NCBI GenBank assembly: GCA_964638775.1
Contig: CAZWZH010000012.1
Location: 1-28,623 of the forward strand
Direction of reading: 5' to 3'
DNA: 28,623 bases
From: Azophilus sp964638775
Lineage (GTDB): Bacteria; Pseudomonadota; Gammaproteobacteria; Pseudomonadales; Azotimanducaceae
Every line of letters starts with the position of its first letter. Positions within the stretch are counted from its first letter, which is position 1. Made by a program: the position numbers and the translations under genes. Shown in pieces: positions 8,291-17,435 of this stretch. The notes under the pieces are model-generated. The model was not told the origin of the DNA and did no database searches. It saw nothing but the letters and a program-made list of their open reading frames with translations.

Positions 8291-10003
8291 ATGCGGCAAA
8301 GTCAGTTATTTGTGCCCACGCTCAAGGAAGACCCGGCTCAGGCGGAAGTGGCGAGCCACCGGCTGATGCTGCGCGCCGGCCTGGTGCGCCCGGTTGCTGC
8401 CGGGCTTTATACCTGGTTGCCGTTGGGGCTCCTGGTCATTCGCAAGATCGAGGCAATCGCCCGGGAAGAACTGAACGCGAGTGGCGCCCAGGAAGTATCG
8501 ATGCCGGTCGTGCAGCCCGCCGAGTTATGGCAGGAGAGCAATCGCTGGGAAAAGATGGGCCCCGAATTGCTGCGCATGAAAGACCGGCACCAGCGCGACT
8601 TCTGCCTCGGGCCCACCCACGAGGAAATCATCACCGATATCTTTCGTCGGGAAATACACAGCTACAGGCAACTGCCCTGCAATTTCTACCAGATTCAAAC
8701 GAAATTCCGCGACGAGGTGCGTCCGCGGTTCGGCGTGATGCGGGCGCGGGAATTCACCATGAAAGACGCCTACTCGTTTCACGAAAACCAGGAATCGTTC
8801 GACGAAACCTACCGGGAAATGCACGACTGCTATTCGCGCATACTCGAACGGCTGCAGCTCGACTTCCGGGCCGTGGAAGCGGATACCGGCAATATCGGCG
8901 GTTCCAACTCCCACGAGTTTCACGTACTGGCGCAGTCCGGCGAAGACGTCATCGTCTACGCTTCCGAGGGCGATTACGCAGCCAACCTCGAAAGGGCCGG
9001 GGCCGCGGCGCCGGAAAAGCCGCCCGAGCCTGCCGAGAACATGACGGAAGTGGAAACGCCCGGGCAAACCACCATCGCCGCCGTCGCCGAGTTTCTCGGG
9101 CTGCCTCCCGAGCGCTGCCTCAAAACAATGATCGTGCGCGGCGACGACGGCGCGGTCGCCCTGTTGCTGCGCGGCGACCACGAGCTGAACGAAGTAAAGG
9201 CGGCGAAACTGCCGGGCATCGCAAATCCGTTCGCATTCGCCACCGATGAGGAAATCCACGCGGCCACCGGCGCCAACCCCGGCTCCGTCGGGCCGGTGGG
9301 ACTAGGCCTGCCCATCTACGTCGACCCCGAGGCCCGGGCCGTCGCCGATTTCGTCTGCGGCGCCAACCGGGACGGCCGGCACTACCGGGGCGTCAACTGG
9401 GAACGGGATGTGCCGCTCGACGATTCACGAATCGCCGACATCCGCAATGTCCGCCCGGGTGACAAGGCGCCCAACGGTCAGGGCGAGCTGCGCTTCCAGC
9501 GCGGCATCGAAGTCGGGCACATCTTTCAGCTCGGCACCGTCTACAGCGAAGCCATGCAGGCGACCTTCCTCGACCGGGACGGGCGGAACAGCGCCCCCAT
9601 CATGGGCTGCTACGGCATGGGCATCACCCGCCTGGTGGCCGCCATCATCGAGCAGAACCACGACGAACGCGGCATACGCTGGCCGGACCCGACGGCGCCC
9701 TTCGACGTACACATCGTCGCCCTCAACTACGCCAAGTCCGAAGCCGTGCGCCGCACATCGGACGTCCTGCTCGCGCAATGCGCCGATGCCGGCATCGATG
9801 CACTCCTCGACGACCGGGACGAACGGCCCGGCGTCAAGTTCGCCGACGCGGACCTGTTGGGGATTCCGCACCGGATCACGGTCGGCGAGCGCAGCCTGAA
9901 GAACGGCGTAGTGGAGTACCGCCATCGCCGGAGCGGCGAATCCATGTCCATCGCACCAGACGCTCTCCCAAAAGTGCCGTGGTTTGTCGGGCTATTGAAA
10001 CGC
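8291..10003 (+). CDS. proS: Prolyl-tRNA synthetase, bacterial type with editing domain
   Basis: This class II synthetase attaches proline to tRNA(Pro). From ATG 8291 it is about 571 residues, like the E. coli enzyme. It shows GPTHEE at 107-112, motif 2 from FYQIQTKFRDEVRPRFGVMR (about 132-151), a YbaK-like INS editing domain (about 225-405) that clears mischarged Ala-tRNA(Pro), motif 3 (GCYGMGITRL, about 439-448), and a C-terminal anticodon-binding domain. An open frame extends 26 codons further upstream through the 14-bp duplication, but MRQSQLFVPTLKEDPAQAEV matches the family start and AAGGA lies upstream. A CATAAT at 8252-8257 could be a -10 element, without a clear -35. The stop codon TGA follows at 10004-10006. 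Confidence 0.96.
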
Positions 10004-10067
10004 TGACGAGCCTTGCAATCGGCTGATTCGAAGGGTCTGTTTGGATACCCGCCGGTCGGCAACAGCC

Positions 10068-10541
10068 TCAGCGCACTGCTGGTTCGCCGATCGCGGCGAG
10101 CAGCCTGTCCAGCGTCTGCGGGCCGCGCATCTCCTGCCGCAACTCCCCGTCCGGACCGATGACGACGGTTACCGGCAGAACGTCAGGTTGCTCGTAGCCC
10201 CAACGGGCACGGGGGTCTTCCGTGAGAACCGGAAAGCGGACATCCATCCGCTCCATCAACTCCACCAGTTTCTCGCCCCCCACTTCGTCGTAGTTGACCC
10301 CGAACACCTCCACGCCGTGTTCATTCCGCCGCTCATGCAGTTCATTCAACTCGGGAATCTCGTCCCGGCAAGGCGCGCACCACTCCGCCCAATAATTGAT
10401 CAGCAACCAGCGCCCACCCAACTCGGAAAAACGCACCTCGCCACCCCCGGCCAACCCCGCCGGCTGTTCGGGGCTGCAGCCACCGAGGCATGCCGTTACC
10501 AGGAAAAGCAGTTGCACTACACCTCGGCCGACTTGGTGCAA
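10068..10541 (-). CDS. TlpA-like thioredoxin-fold lipoprotein
   Basis: The protein has a lipoprotein signal with lipobox LGGC, then a thioredoxin fold with the redox motif WCAPC in NYWAEWCAPCRDEIPEL and a cis-proline segment (VLPVTVVIG). Such proteins are membrane-anchored periplasmic disulfide reductants, often serving cytochrome c maturation or protein reduction. The start is uncertain: TTG 10541 gives a charged n-region (LHQVGRG) before the hydrophobic stretch; GTG 10517 has a nearby GAGG but no n-region charge; ATGs further up would overlap the divergent arsC start. It converges with proS, with 61 bp between them and no clear terminator. Confidence 0.8.
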   Translation of the reverse strand: MHQVGRGVVQLLFLVTACLGGCSPEQPAGLAGGGEVRFSELGGRWLLINYWAEWCAPCRDEIPELNELHERRNEHGVEVFGVNYDEVGGEKLVELMERMDVRFPVLTEDPRARWGYEQPDVLPVTVVIGPDGELRQEMRGPQTLDRLLAAIGEPAVR

Positions 10542-10575
10542 AATGCGGCACAGCGATCCAAAGGGTATCAACGCT

Positions 10576-10926
10576 ATGAGCGACATCACCATCTATCACA
10601 ATCCCCGCTGCTCAAAGTCCCGCCAAACCCTGGCGCTGCTCGAAGAACGGGGCATTTCACCGAACATCGTCCGCTACCTCGACACGCCGCCCGACGCAGC
10701 GGTGATCGGCGCCTTGCTGGACATGCTTGGCCTGGAACCGAGAGATCTCATGCGCAAGAGGGAAGCACCCTATTCGGAACTGGGGCTGGCCGACGAGAGC
10801 GTTGCGAGGGCCGACCTGATACAGGCCATGGCCGACAATCCCGTCCTGATCGAGCGGCCAATCGTGGTGAGCGGCGACAAGGCGGCCATCGGCAGGCCCC
10901 CGGAAAGCGTTCTGGACATTCTTTGA
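10576..10926 (+). CDS. arsC: Arsenate reductase, glutaredoxin-linked ArsC
   Basis: This 116-residue ArsC-family protein starts MSDITIYHNPRCSKSR. It has the catalytic C12 and arginines at 60, 94 and 107, the same positions as the arsenate-binding arginines of the plasmid R773 enzyme, so arsenate reduction to arsenite with glutathione and glutaredoxin is plausible. Housekeeping relatives (YffB/Spx-like) usually lack this full set. No arsR, arsB or acr3 gene is nearby. ATG 10576 is preceded by AAAGGG; an upstream in-frame extension overlaps the divergent tlpA-like gene and is not family sequence. It ends 9 bp from the convergent prpE-like gene. Confidence 0.88.
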   Translation: MSDITIYHNPRCSKSRQTLALLEERGISPNIVRYLDTPPDAAVIGALLDMLGLEPRDLMRKREAPYSELGLADESVARADLIQAMADNPVLIERPIVVSGDKAAIGRPPESVLDIL

Positions 10927-10935
10927 CGGCGGCAG

Positions 10936-12816
10936 TCAACGCCCTGCCTCCAGGGTTTCCGCGATCTCGCCGATAACCGCGGGATCCTCGATGGTCGACG
11001 GCGTGACATAGGGTTCGCCGTCGATCATCCTGCGCAGCACCTGGCGCAGGATCTTGCCCGACCGGGTCTTCGGCAGCCGTTTCACGATGTAGGCCCGCCT
11101 GAAGTTCGCAAAAGGGCCCAGGTTGCGGCGCACCATTTCCACCAGTTCCGCCCTGAGCGCTCCGGCGGCCACGTTGACACCGTCCTTGAGCACCACGAGG
11201 CCCAGAGGCACCTGCCCCTTGTCGGCATCGGCGACGCCCACAACGGCGCATTCCGCGACCGCGGGGTGGCCGGCCACCACTTCCTCCAGTTCGCCGGTTG
11301 ACATTCGGTGCCCGGCCACGTTGATGACATCGTCGATGCGGCCCATGACGTAGACATAGCCGTCCTCGTCCCGGTAACCGCCGTCGCCGGTGAGGTAGTA
11401 GCCCGGGAACTGCGACCAGTAAGCCTCGATGAAGCGGTCATGGTCGCCCCAAAGGGTCGGAAAGTTGCCCGGGGGCAGCGGCTCCCGCATCGCAACCGCG
11501 CCTTCCTTGCCGGCGGGCAGGTCGGCGCCATTCTCGTCGAGGATACGCAGGTCGTACCCGGGCACGGGCACCGTTACCGACCCCGGACGGGTTTCCATCA
11601 GTTCCAGCCCCACCAGGTTCGCACAGATGGACCAGCCAGTTTCCGTCTGCCACCAGTGGTCGATGACGGGAATGCCGAGGTGTTTCTCGAGCCAGTGGTA
11701 GGTGGGCGGGTCCAGGCGCTCGCCCGCCACGAACTGGTAGCGCAAGGAGGAAACGTCGTAGGCGTCTTTCAGGCGGCAGTCCGGGTCTTCCTTTTTTATC
11801 GCCCGGAACGCGGTGGGGGCGACGAAGAAGCTCGCGACCCGGTGATCCTGGATCACCCGCCAGTAAACGCCCGCATCCGGCGTTCTGACCGGCTTGCCTT
11901 CGAAAAGAATCGACGTGCAGCCTCTAATGAGGGGGCCGTAGACGATGTAGGAATGGCCGACCACCCAGCCCACATCGGAAGCCGCCCAGAACACATCGCC
12001 GGTATCGACGCCGTAGATGGCGGGCATGGTCCAGTTCAATGCCACGGCATGGCCGCCGTTGTCGCGCAGCACGCCCTTGGGGCGGCCGGTGGTGCCCGAC
12101 GTGTAAAGAATGTAGAGCGGATCGGTGGCATCGAGCGGCACGTAATCGGCGGGCTCGCTCGCAGCTTCCCATTCGTTCCAGTCGAGGTCCCGCCCCGCAA
12201 TCATCGGCGCTTCCGCCTGGGGGCGCTGCAGCATGACGCAATGGGCGACCTCGTGATCCGCGATGCGCAGGGCCTCATCGAGCAGGGGCTTGTATTCGAC
12301 AACCCTGGTGAACTCGATGCCGCAGGATGCGCTCAACACCACCTTCGGGCCTGCATCGTCGATCCTGCTCGCAAGCTCCGGGGCGGCGAATCCGCCGAAC
12401 ACCACCGAGTGCACGGCGCCGATACGCGCACAGGCGAGCATGGCGATGACCGCCTCCGGCACCATGGGCATGTAGATCACCACCACGTCGCCCTTGACGA
12501 CGCCGAGCGCGGCGAGGCCGCCGGCCACACGCGCGGTGCGGCGCTTGAGCTCGGCAAAGGTGAAGCCCACGACCTGCCCGGTGACCGGCGAGTCATAAAT
12601 CAGCGCGGTCGTATCGCCGCGCCCCTCGTCCACGTGGCGGTCGAGGGCGAGCCAGCAGGAGTTGGTCACCCCGCCGTGGAACCAGCGCCAGGCGCCCTTC
12701 CCGTCCCGGTCGAGAACGGTGGACGGAAACTCGAGCCACGGCAGTTCCGCCGCCCGTTCCCGCCAGAACCCTTGAGGGTCAGCCAGCGAGCGCTGGTACT
12801 CGGTAGCGTAGCTCAT
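10936..12816 (-). CDS. prpE: Propionyl-CoA synthetase (PrpE-like acyl-CoA ligase)
   Basis: This 626-residue enzyme of the acetyl-CoA synthetase superfamily activates a short carboxylate, probably propionate, with ATP and CoA. It shows the N-terminal ACS segment, the P-loop ILYTSGTTGRPKG (236-248), the acyl-pocket and adenylate motifs (DHWWQTETGW), the hinge around GRIDDVINVAGHR, and the catalytic lysine K588 in LPKTRSGK, which is the acetylation site in relatives. It resembles E. coli PrpE across its length more than Acs. No prpBCD methylcitrate genes are nearby. It starts 3 bp after the ABC exporter stop, so the two are translated together, an unusual pairing. Confidence 0.88.
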   Translation of the reverse strand: MSYATEYQRSLADPQGFWRERAAELPWLEFPSTVLDRDGKGAWRWFHGGVTNSCWLALDRHVDEGRGDTTALIYDSPVTGQVVGFTFAELKRRTARVAGGLAALGVVKGDVVVIYMPMVPEAVIAMLACARIGAVHSVVFGGFAAPELASRIDDAGPKVVLSASCGIEFTRVVEYKPLLDEALRIADHEVAHCVMLQRPQAEAPMIAGRDLDWNEWEAASEPADYVPLDATDPLYILYTSGTTGRPKGVLRDNGGHAVALNWTMPAIYGVDTGDVFWAASDVGWVVGHSYIVYGPLIRGCTSILFEGKPVRTPDAGVYWRVIQDHRVASFFVAPTAFRAIKKEDPDCRLKDAYDVSSLRYQFVAGERLDPPTYHWLEKHLGIPVIDHWWQTETGWSICANLVGLELMETRPGSVTVPVPGYDLRILDENGADLPAGKEGAVAMREPLPPGNFPTLWGDHDRFIEAYWSQFPGYYLTGDGGYRDEDGYVYVMGRIDDVINVAGHRMSTGELEEVVAGHPAVAECAVVGVADADKGQVPLGLVVLKDGVNVAAGALRAELVEMVRRNLGPFANFRRAYIVKRLPKTRSGKILRQVLRRMIDGEPYVTPSTIEDPAVIGEIAETLEAGR

Positions 12817-12819
12817 AAG

Positions 12820-14613
12820 TCAAACGGCGGCGGAGCGGGCTTCGGCGAAGCCGTCGAACTGCAGGCGGGCGAAGCGGGCATAGAGTTCGTTGGTGCACAC
12901 CAGCGCATCGTGGGGGCCGTCCGCCTTCAGTTCTCCCGCCTGCAGCACCAGGATGCGGTCGGCCCGGCGCACGGTTGAGAGCCGGTGGGCGATCACCAGG
13001 ATGCTGCACCTTCCTTTAAGTTCCTCGATGCTCATGCGGATGTAGTTCTCGCTCTCCGCATCGAGGGCGCTGGTTGCTTCGTCGAGCAGCAGAATCGCCG
13101 GTTTGGTCAAGAGGGCCCGGGCGATCGCCAGGCGCTGTTTCTCGCCGCCGGAGAGCCCGACGCCGCCTTCGCCGACCACCGATTCAAGGCCGTCCGGCAT
13201 CGTGGCGATAAACTCCGCCGCATGGGCGAGGCGCAGGGCCTCCCGCAGTTCGGCGTCCGATGCATCCGGCTTGCCGTACAGCACGTTCGACCTGAGGGTG
13301 CCGGCAAACAGCACCGGGTCCTGGGGCACGAGCCCCACGGCATCGCGCACATCCTCCAGCCGCAACGCCGTGAGCGGTTGGCTCTCGAGAAGGATCTCCC
13401 CGCCGGTCGGATCGTAGAACCGTTGCAACAGGTCGAAAACAGTCGTCTTGCCGGCGCCGGACGGGCCGACAAGCGCCACCATTTCACCCGGGGCGATGTC
13501 GAAATCGATGCCGCGCAGAACCTCCACATCCGGGCGCAGGGGATAGGCGAACCGCAGGCCGCGGGCGGCAAGCCGCAGGTTCCGGGGCCCCGGCAGCGGT
13601 TCGGGGTGCGCGGGTTCGGGCAGGTCGCTCGGCGCATCGAGCAGTTCCACCAGCCGTTCCGTGGCGCCCGCGGCCCGCTGCAGGTCGCTGTATACCTCGC
13701 TGATCGCTCCCACCGAGCCGGCAACGATCACCGAGTAGAAAATGAACGCGGCCAGGTCGCCGGCGCTGGTGCGGCCGGCGACCACATCCTGCCCGCCGAC
13801 CCAGAGCATCACCGCAATCGCGCTCATCACCAGAAGCATGACCAGGGCGATCAGAACGGCCCGCTGACGGATGCGTCGCACGCCGACCCGAAGCGCCCTG
13901 TGCACCCGGGCATCGAACTCCGCCTCGTCCGAATCTTCGTGGTTGAACGACTGCACCACCTTCACGTGGCGCAGCGATTCGCCCGCGTAGGACCCGACAT
14001 CGGCGATGGTGTCCTGGCTCGAGCGCGACAGGCGCCTCACGCGCCGCCCGAACAGCACGATGGGCGCCACCACGAAGGGCACGCTGATGAACACCACCAT
14101 GGCCAGTTTCGGGTCGGTCACGATCAGGAGCAGCACGCCGCCCACGAACATCAGTATGTTGCGCAGCGCAATGGAGACCGAGGAGCCGATCACCGTCTGC
14201 AGCAGGGTCGTGTCGGTGGTGATGCGCGACTGTATCTCGGTGGGCAGGTTCTTCTCGAAGAACGCTGGATGCAGCCGGATCAGCCGGCGGAACACGGCCA
14301 GGCGTATGTCGGCGCTCACCCGCTCGCCGATCCAGGAAACGAAGTAGAAGCGCACGAAAGTGCCGACGGTGAGCCCGAGCACCAGCACCGAGAACACCAG
14401 GATGCTCTGCTCCAGCAATTCATCGGAACCGCCGCGCAACCCCTGGTCGATGACCAGCCTGAGCCCCTGGCCGATCGACAGGGTGATCCCCGCGGTGACC
14501 ACCAGCGCTACGCTGGCGATAACCACCTGCTTCACGTACGGCCGCATGAACCGCAGCGCCGGGCGCAGGTTGACGAATTCGGTGGATATCTCCCTGTTGT
14601 ACCCGTCGTCCAT
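12820..14613 (-). CDS. ABC exporter half-transporter, MsbA-like (TM domain fused to ATPase)
   Basis: This 597-residue protein fuses a six-helix type I exporter domain (about 25-330) to an ATPase domain (about 345-590). The ATPase has Walker A GPSGAGKTT near residue 380, signature LSGGEKQRLAIARAL near 486, Walker B LLLDEATSALD and the H-loop IAHRLST. It should work as a homodimer exporting lipids or hydrophobic compounds; the substrate cannot be told from sequence. Relatives are annotated as MsbA- or LmrA-like exporters. It is first in a two-gene unit with prpE. A good promoter (14620-14649) ends so close to ATG 14613 that the message may be leaderless, or the true start lies slightly downstream. 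Confidence 0.9.
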   Translation of the reverse strand: MDDGYNREISTEFVNLRPALRFMRPYVKQVVIASVALVVTAGITLSIGQGLRLVIDQGLRGGSDELLEQSILVFSVLVLGLTVGTFVRFYFVSWIGERVSADIRLAVFRRLIRLHPAFFEKNLPTEIQSRITTDTTLLQTVIGSSVSIALRNILMFVGGVLLLIVTDPKLAMVVFISVPFVVAPIVLFGRRVRRLSRSSQDTIADVGSYAGESLRHVKVVQSFNHEDSDEAEFDARVHRALRVGVRRIRQRAVLIALVMLLVMSAIAVMLWVGGQDVVAGRTSAGDLAAFIFYSVIVAGSVGAISEVYSDLQRAAGATERLVELLDAPSDLPEPAHPEPLPGPRNLRLAARGLRFAYPLRPDVEVLRGIDFDIAPGEMVALVGPSGAGKTTVFDLLQRFYDPTGGEILLESQPLTALRLEDVRDAVGLVPQDPVLFAGTLRSNVLYGKPDASDAELREALRLAHAAEFIATMPDGLESVVGEGGVGLSGGEKQRLAIARALLTKPAILLLDEATSALDAESENYIRMSIEELKGRCSILVIAHRLSTVRRADRILVLQAGELKADGPHDALVCTNELYARFARLQFDGFAEARSAAV

Positions 14614-14619
14614 CGCGCC

Positions 14620-14649
14620 ATTATCCTGAATTGGCGGGAAACCTGTTAA
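14620..14649 (-). promoter_or_regulatory. Candidate sigma-70 promoter of the ABC exporter-prpE unit
   Basis: On the minus strand TTAACA (14649-14644) and GATAAT (14625-14620) are separated by 18 bp. The expected transcription start, about 7 bp past the -10, falls at the annotated ATG (14613). Confidence 0.5.
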
Positions 14650-14722
14650 TCTGCCGCCCGCTGATTTCGGCGTTGCATGGGCGAACGCGCCCGTCCAGAT
14701 TGGAGAACAGGATCAAAGAACG

Positions 14723-15418
14723 GTGAGCCTGGATTGCCTGATTGTGGAAGCGCGCGGTGGCCTGAGTCCGCAAACGCCGGGTGAAGGCGCTTCGCGCAGT
14801 TCCGACTGCGCCGGCACCGTGATCTGGCTGCACGGGCTGGGCGCCGACGCGCACGACTTCGAGCCGATCGTGCCTCTTCTGCAAGTCCAGAAGCCCCTGC
14901 GCTTCGTGTTTCCCAATGCGCCCGTGCGTTCCGTGACCGTCAACGCCGGCATGGAGATGCGCGCCTGGTACGACATCGATCCCGGTGCGCCCCTCGGCGG
15001 CAAGACGGATATCGATGAATCGGTTCGCCTGGTCAGCAAAGTTATCGACGGGGAACTGGCCGCCGGCGTGGCGGCCGAGGCAATCGTGCTGGCAGGATTC
15101 AGCCAGGGCGGGGTGATCGCTCTGGAACTGGGCCTCGGCCATGGCGAGCGTATCGCCGGCATCATGGCCCTGTCCACCTACGTGCACGACCACGAGCGGC
15201 TGGTCGAGCGCATCAGCTTCGCAAACATCGACGTGCCCATCCTGATGGCCCACGGGCTGGCCGATCCCATGATCCCGATCGGCCGGGCGATCACGTCGAG
15301 GGAAGCGCTGATCGGCCTGAACTACCGCGTCGAATGGCACGAATACGCCATGGGCCACCAGGTCTGCCCCGAGGAGATCGCCGACATCGGCAATTGGCTG
15401 AACGGCCTCTACCGGTGA
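14723..15418 (+). CDS. Phospholipase/carboxylesterase family alpha/beta-hydrolase
   Basis: This 231-residue serine hydrolase of the Abhydrolase_2 family has the oxyanion segment LHGLGADAHDFEP, nucleophile S127 in GFSQGG, D181 in GLADPMIP and H212 in YAMGHQVC, a complete catalytic triad. It is cytoplasmic (no signal peptide) and likely hydrolyses short-chain esters; physiological substrates of such enzymes are rarely known. The start is GTG 14723; no ATG is available before the conserved core. A stretch at 11-30 (GGLSPQTPGEGASRSSD) is an insertion of about 15 residues compared with compact relatives. It is transcribed away from the ABC exporter and followed after 22 bp by miaE. Confidence 0.9.
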   Translation: MSLDCLIVEARGGLSPQTPGEGASRSSDCAGTVIWLHGLGADAHDFEPIVPLLQVQKPLRFVFPNAPVRSVTVNAGMEMRAWYDIDPGAPLGGKTDIDESVRLVSKVIDGELAAGVAAEAIVLAGFSQGGVIALELGLGHGERIAGIMALSTYVHDHERLVERISFANIDVPILMAHGLADPMIPIGRAITSREALIGLNYRVEWHEYAMGHQVCPEEIADIGNWLNGLYR

Positions 15419-15440
15419 ACGCCGCCCCCGGGTGCCGGCA

Positions 15441-16007
15441 ATGAATCTCGCGCCGACGAATCCGGCCTGGACCGCCGCCGTGCTCGGCGACTTCGACCGC
15501 TTCCTCCAGGACCATGCCTCCTGCGAAAAGAAGGCATCGGGGATGGCCCTTTCCCTCGCGTCTCACTACCCCGACAGGCCGGTACTGGTGAACGCCATGG
15601 TCGATCTCGCCGTCGAGGAACTGTCCCATTACCGGGAGGTGGTGCGGTTGCTCGTAAAACGCGGCCTGACCATCGCCCCGGACACCCGCGACCCCTACGT
15701 TCGGCAACTCAATGCGCTCGTCCGGCACGGGTCCGACCTGTACCTGCTCGACCGCCTGCTGGTGGCCTCTATCATCGAACGCCGCGGTCACGAGCGCTTC
15801 GGACTGGTCGCCCAGGCGCTACCGGAGGGTGCGGAGAAGAAGTTCTTCACCGCCCTCACCCAGGCCGAAGCCCGTCACTGGACGGTTTTTCTTGACCTCG
15901 CCCGGGAATATTGCGACCCGGACGCCGTTGAATCCCGGCTGCATTCGCTCGTCGGCGCGGAGGCCGACATCGTCGCCGCGCTGCCCCTGGAACCGCGTGT
16001 GCACTGA
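15441..16007 (+). CDS. miaE: MiaE, tRNA 2-methylthio-N6-isopentenyladenosine-37 hydroxylase
   Basis: This 188-residue diiron protein shows the ferritin-like iron ligands E60/H63 in VEELSHYREV, E113/H117 in IIERRGHERFG and E143/H146 in QAEARHWTVF. MiaE hydroxylates the ms2i6A base next to the anticodon in tRNAs reading UNN codons, using O2. The sequence is close to the shorter MiaE form found in Pseudomonas and other gammaproteobacteria. I use ATG 15441; GTG 15432 would add three residues. Neither start has a strong ribosome site, so coupling to the hydrolase gene 22 bp upstream is likely. The 3' end overlaps the next gene by 11 bp. Confidence 0.92.
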   Translation: MNLAPTNPAWTAAVLGDFDRFLQDHASCEKKASGMALSLASHYPDRPVLVNAMVDLAVEELSHYREVVRLLVKRGLTIAPDTRDPYVRQLNALVRHGSDLYLLDRLLVASIIERRGHERFGLVAQALPEGAEKKFFTALTQAEARHWTVFLDLAREYCDPDAVESRLHSLVGAEADIVAALPLEPRVH

Positions 16008-17265
16008 CCCTGTTTCCAGGTACCTGCCGCGCTACGGCGAATCGGAGGCCGCCGCCGCGCCGCTTCCCGGCCGCAGCTACGACAATGCCATTGTCATTCC
16101 GTGCTACGACGAACACCCTGGCTGTCTCGACGCCGTGCTCGATCCCGTTGAAGGATTCCCGCTGGCCATCGTCGTAGTCAACGCTCCGGACGATGCACCC
16201 GCCGCGGCGCTGACTCGAACCCGGGCGCTCTGGCGGAATCTGGCAGGCGAAACGACCGAAGCATTCCGATGGACTCGCACTGCCGGAGGCATCGATGTGC
16301 TCGCCATCGACTGCGCGAGCCCGGGCAGGCGGATACCCCGGCGCCAGGGCGTGGGGCTCGCGCGCAAGATCGGCGCCGATGTCGCCTGCGCCCTGTTTAG
16401 CCGCGGCACGCTCCGTTCGCCTTGGCTCTATTTCACCGATGCCGATGTGCGCCTGCCCCCGTCCTACCTCCACCACCCTCCTGCACGGCCCGGCAGCCTG
16501 GTCATGCCCTTTCGCCACGAGGCCGCCGGACCGCTTGCGGCCCGAGCCGAGCGCTACGAACTCCATCTGCGTTACTACGTCGACCGGCTGAGATACGCCG
16601 GCTCGCCGTACGCATTCCATACCATCGGCAGCACCATCGCGATCCACGCGGAGGTGTATGCCAAGGTGCGGGGCATCCCCAGGCGCAACGCCGGCGAAGA
16701 CTTCTATCTCCTGAACAAGGCCGCCAAGGTCGCGCCCGTATTCGCTGCCATCTGTCCGGAAATCGTCATCCGCGCCAGGCTCTCGAACCGCGTCCCGTTC
16801 GGAACCGGGCCCGCACTGCGGGCCATGGGCGATGTCGCGACTTTCAACAGCTATGCACACGAGTCCTTCGACCTCCTGCGCCAAGCCATCGAGTTCATCG
16901 ACCAGGGCGACCCCATTCAATCCCGCACCCGCTCCCTGCTCGAAGAACTCGGATTCTTCCACCGGCTCGAGCGCGCAAAAGCGCAATACAGGCACCCGCA
17001 AACGCTTCGCAAGGCCATGCACCAGTGGTTCGACGCTTTCCGCACGCTGCGATTCATTCACCTGGCCCGACGCTGGCACCCCGACCGGCCCCTGAAATCG
17101 ACGCTCGACGAGTTATACGGCAAGCGCGACCATCTATCGCTTATGAAACAGCGCGAACAGCGCACGAACACGAACCGGACCTTCGGCGTGCAGGCGCCTT
17201 ACAGGCGCACACGCGCGGAGATCACTTCGTCGACGCGGACGGCAACGTCGTCACCCGCCCCATGA
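15997..17265 (+). CDS. Glycosyltransferase-like (GT-A/GT2 fold) protein, function unknown
   Basis: The 422-residue product resembles family 2 glycosyltransferases: a nucleotide-sugar strand AIVIPCYDEH (31-40), a conserved RRQGVGLARKIGADVA segment (115-130), a DxD-type metal site TDAD (147-150), an acceptor-side GSTIAIHAEVYAKVRGIP (211-228) and GEDFYL (233-238). There is no transmembrane segment, so it is probably soluble. The C-terminal 130 residues are basic, helical and not recognised. The start is GTG 15997, inside the miaE end (11-bp overlap); no better in-frame start exists before the core. Readings starting further upstream are shadows of miaE. No other sugar or cell-envelope polymer gene is nearby, so the substrate is unknown. 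Confidence 0.75.
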   Translation: MCTDPVSRYLPRYGESEAAAAPLPGRSYDNAIVIPCYDEHPGCLDAVLDPVEGFPLAIVVVNAPDDAPAAALTRTRALWRNLAGETTEAFRWTRTAGGIDVLAIDCASPGRRIPRRQGVGLARKIGADVACALFSRGTLRSPWLYFTDADVRLPPSYLHHPPARPGSLVMPFRHEAAGPLAARAERYELHLRYYVDRLRYAGSPYAFHTIGSTIAIHAEVYAKVRGIPRRNAGEDFYLLNKAAKVAPVFAAICPEIVIRARLSNRVPFGTGPALRAMGDVATFNSYAHESFDLLRQAIEFIDQGDPIQSRTRSLLEELGFFHRLERAKAQYRHPQTLRKAMHQWFDAFRTLRFIHLARRWHPDRPLKSTLDELYGKRDHLSLMKQREQRTNTNRTFGVQAPYRRTRAEITSSTRTATSSPAP

Positions 17266-17417
17266 CAGGCGCAGATGCGCGAAGATCGCGCGCCCAATCG
17301 TGTGTCGGAAAGCGCTCATGCGCGGCAATGTCCTACATACGGTGAGCCCGCTGTTGGCTATCGTCGCCGCCATTCAGCATCAGCGGAGCGGCCGGCGTGT
17401 CGAAACCAACTGGAAAG
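17266..17417. other. Intergenic region without recognised content
   Basis: I see no supported gene, RNA or hairpin between the glycosyltransferase-like gene and the hicAB control region. Confidence 0.5.
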
Positions 17418-17435
17418 GCAACTACAATTAGTTGC
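17418..17435. promoter_or_regulatory. Palindromic operator of hicAB (GCAACT-N6-AGTTGC)
   Basis: A perfect 6+6 inverted repeat with a 6-bp AT-rich centre (ACAATT). It overlaps the -35 box of the predicted hicAB promoter. HicB antitoxins with a C-terminal DNA-binding domain typically repress their own operon through such palindromes. Confidence 0.6.

Noticed and set aside
15432..15440. GTG start for MiaE three codons upstream
   Set aside because: No better ribosome site than ATG 15441, and the family begins at the later methionine.
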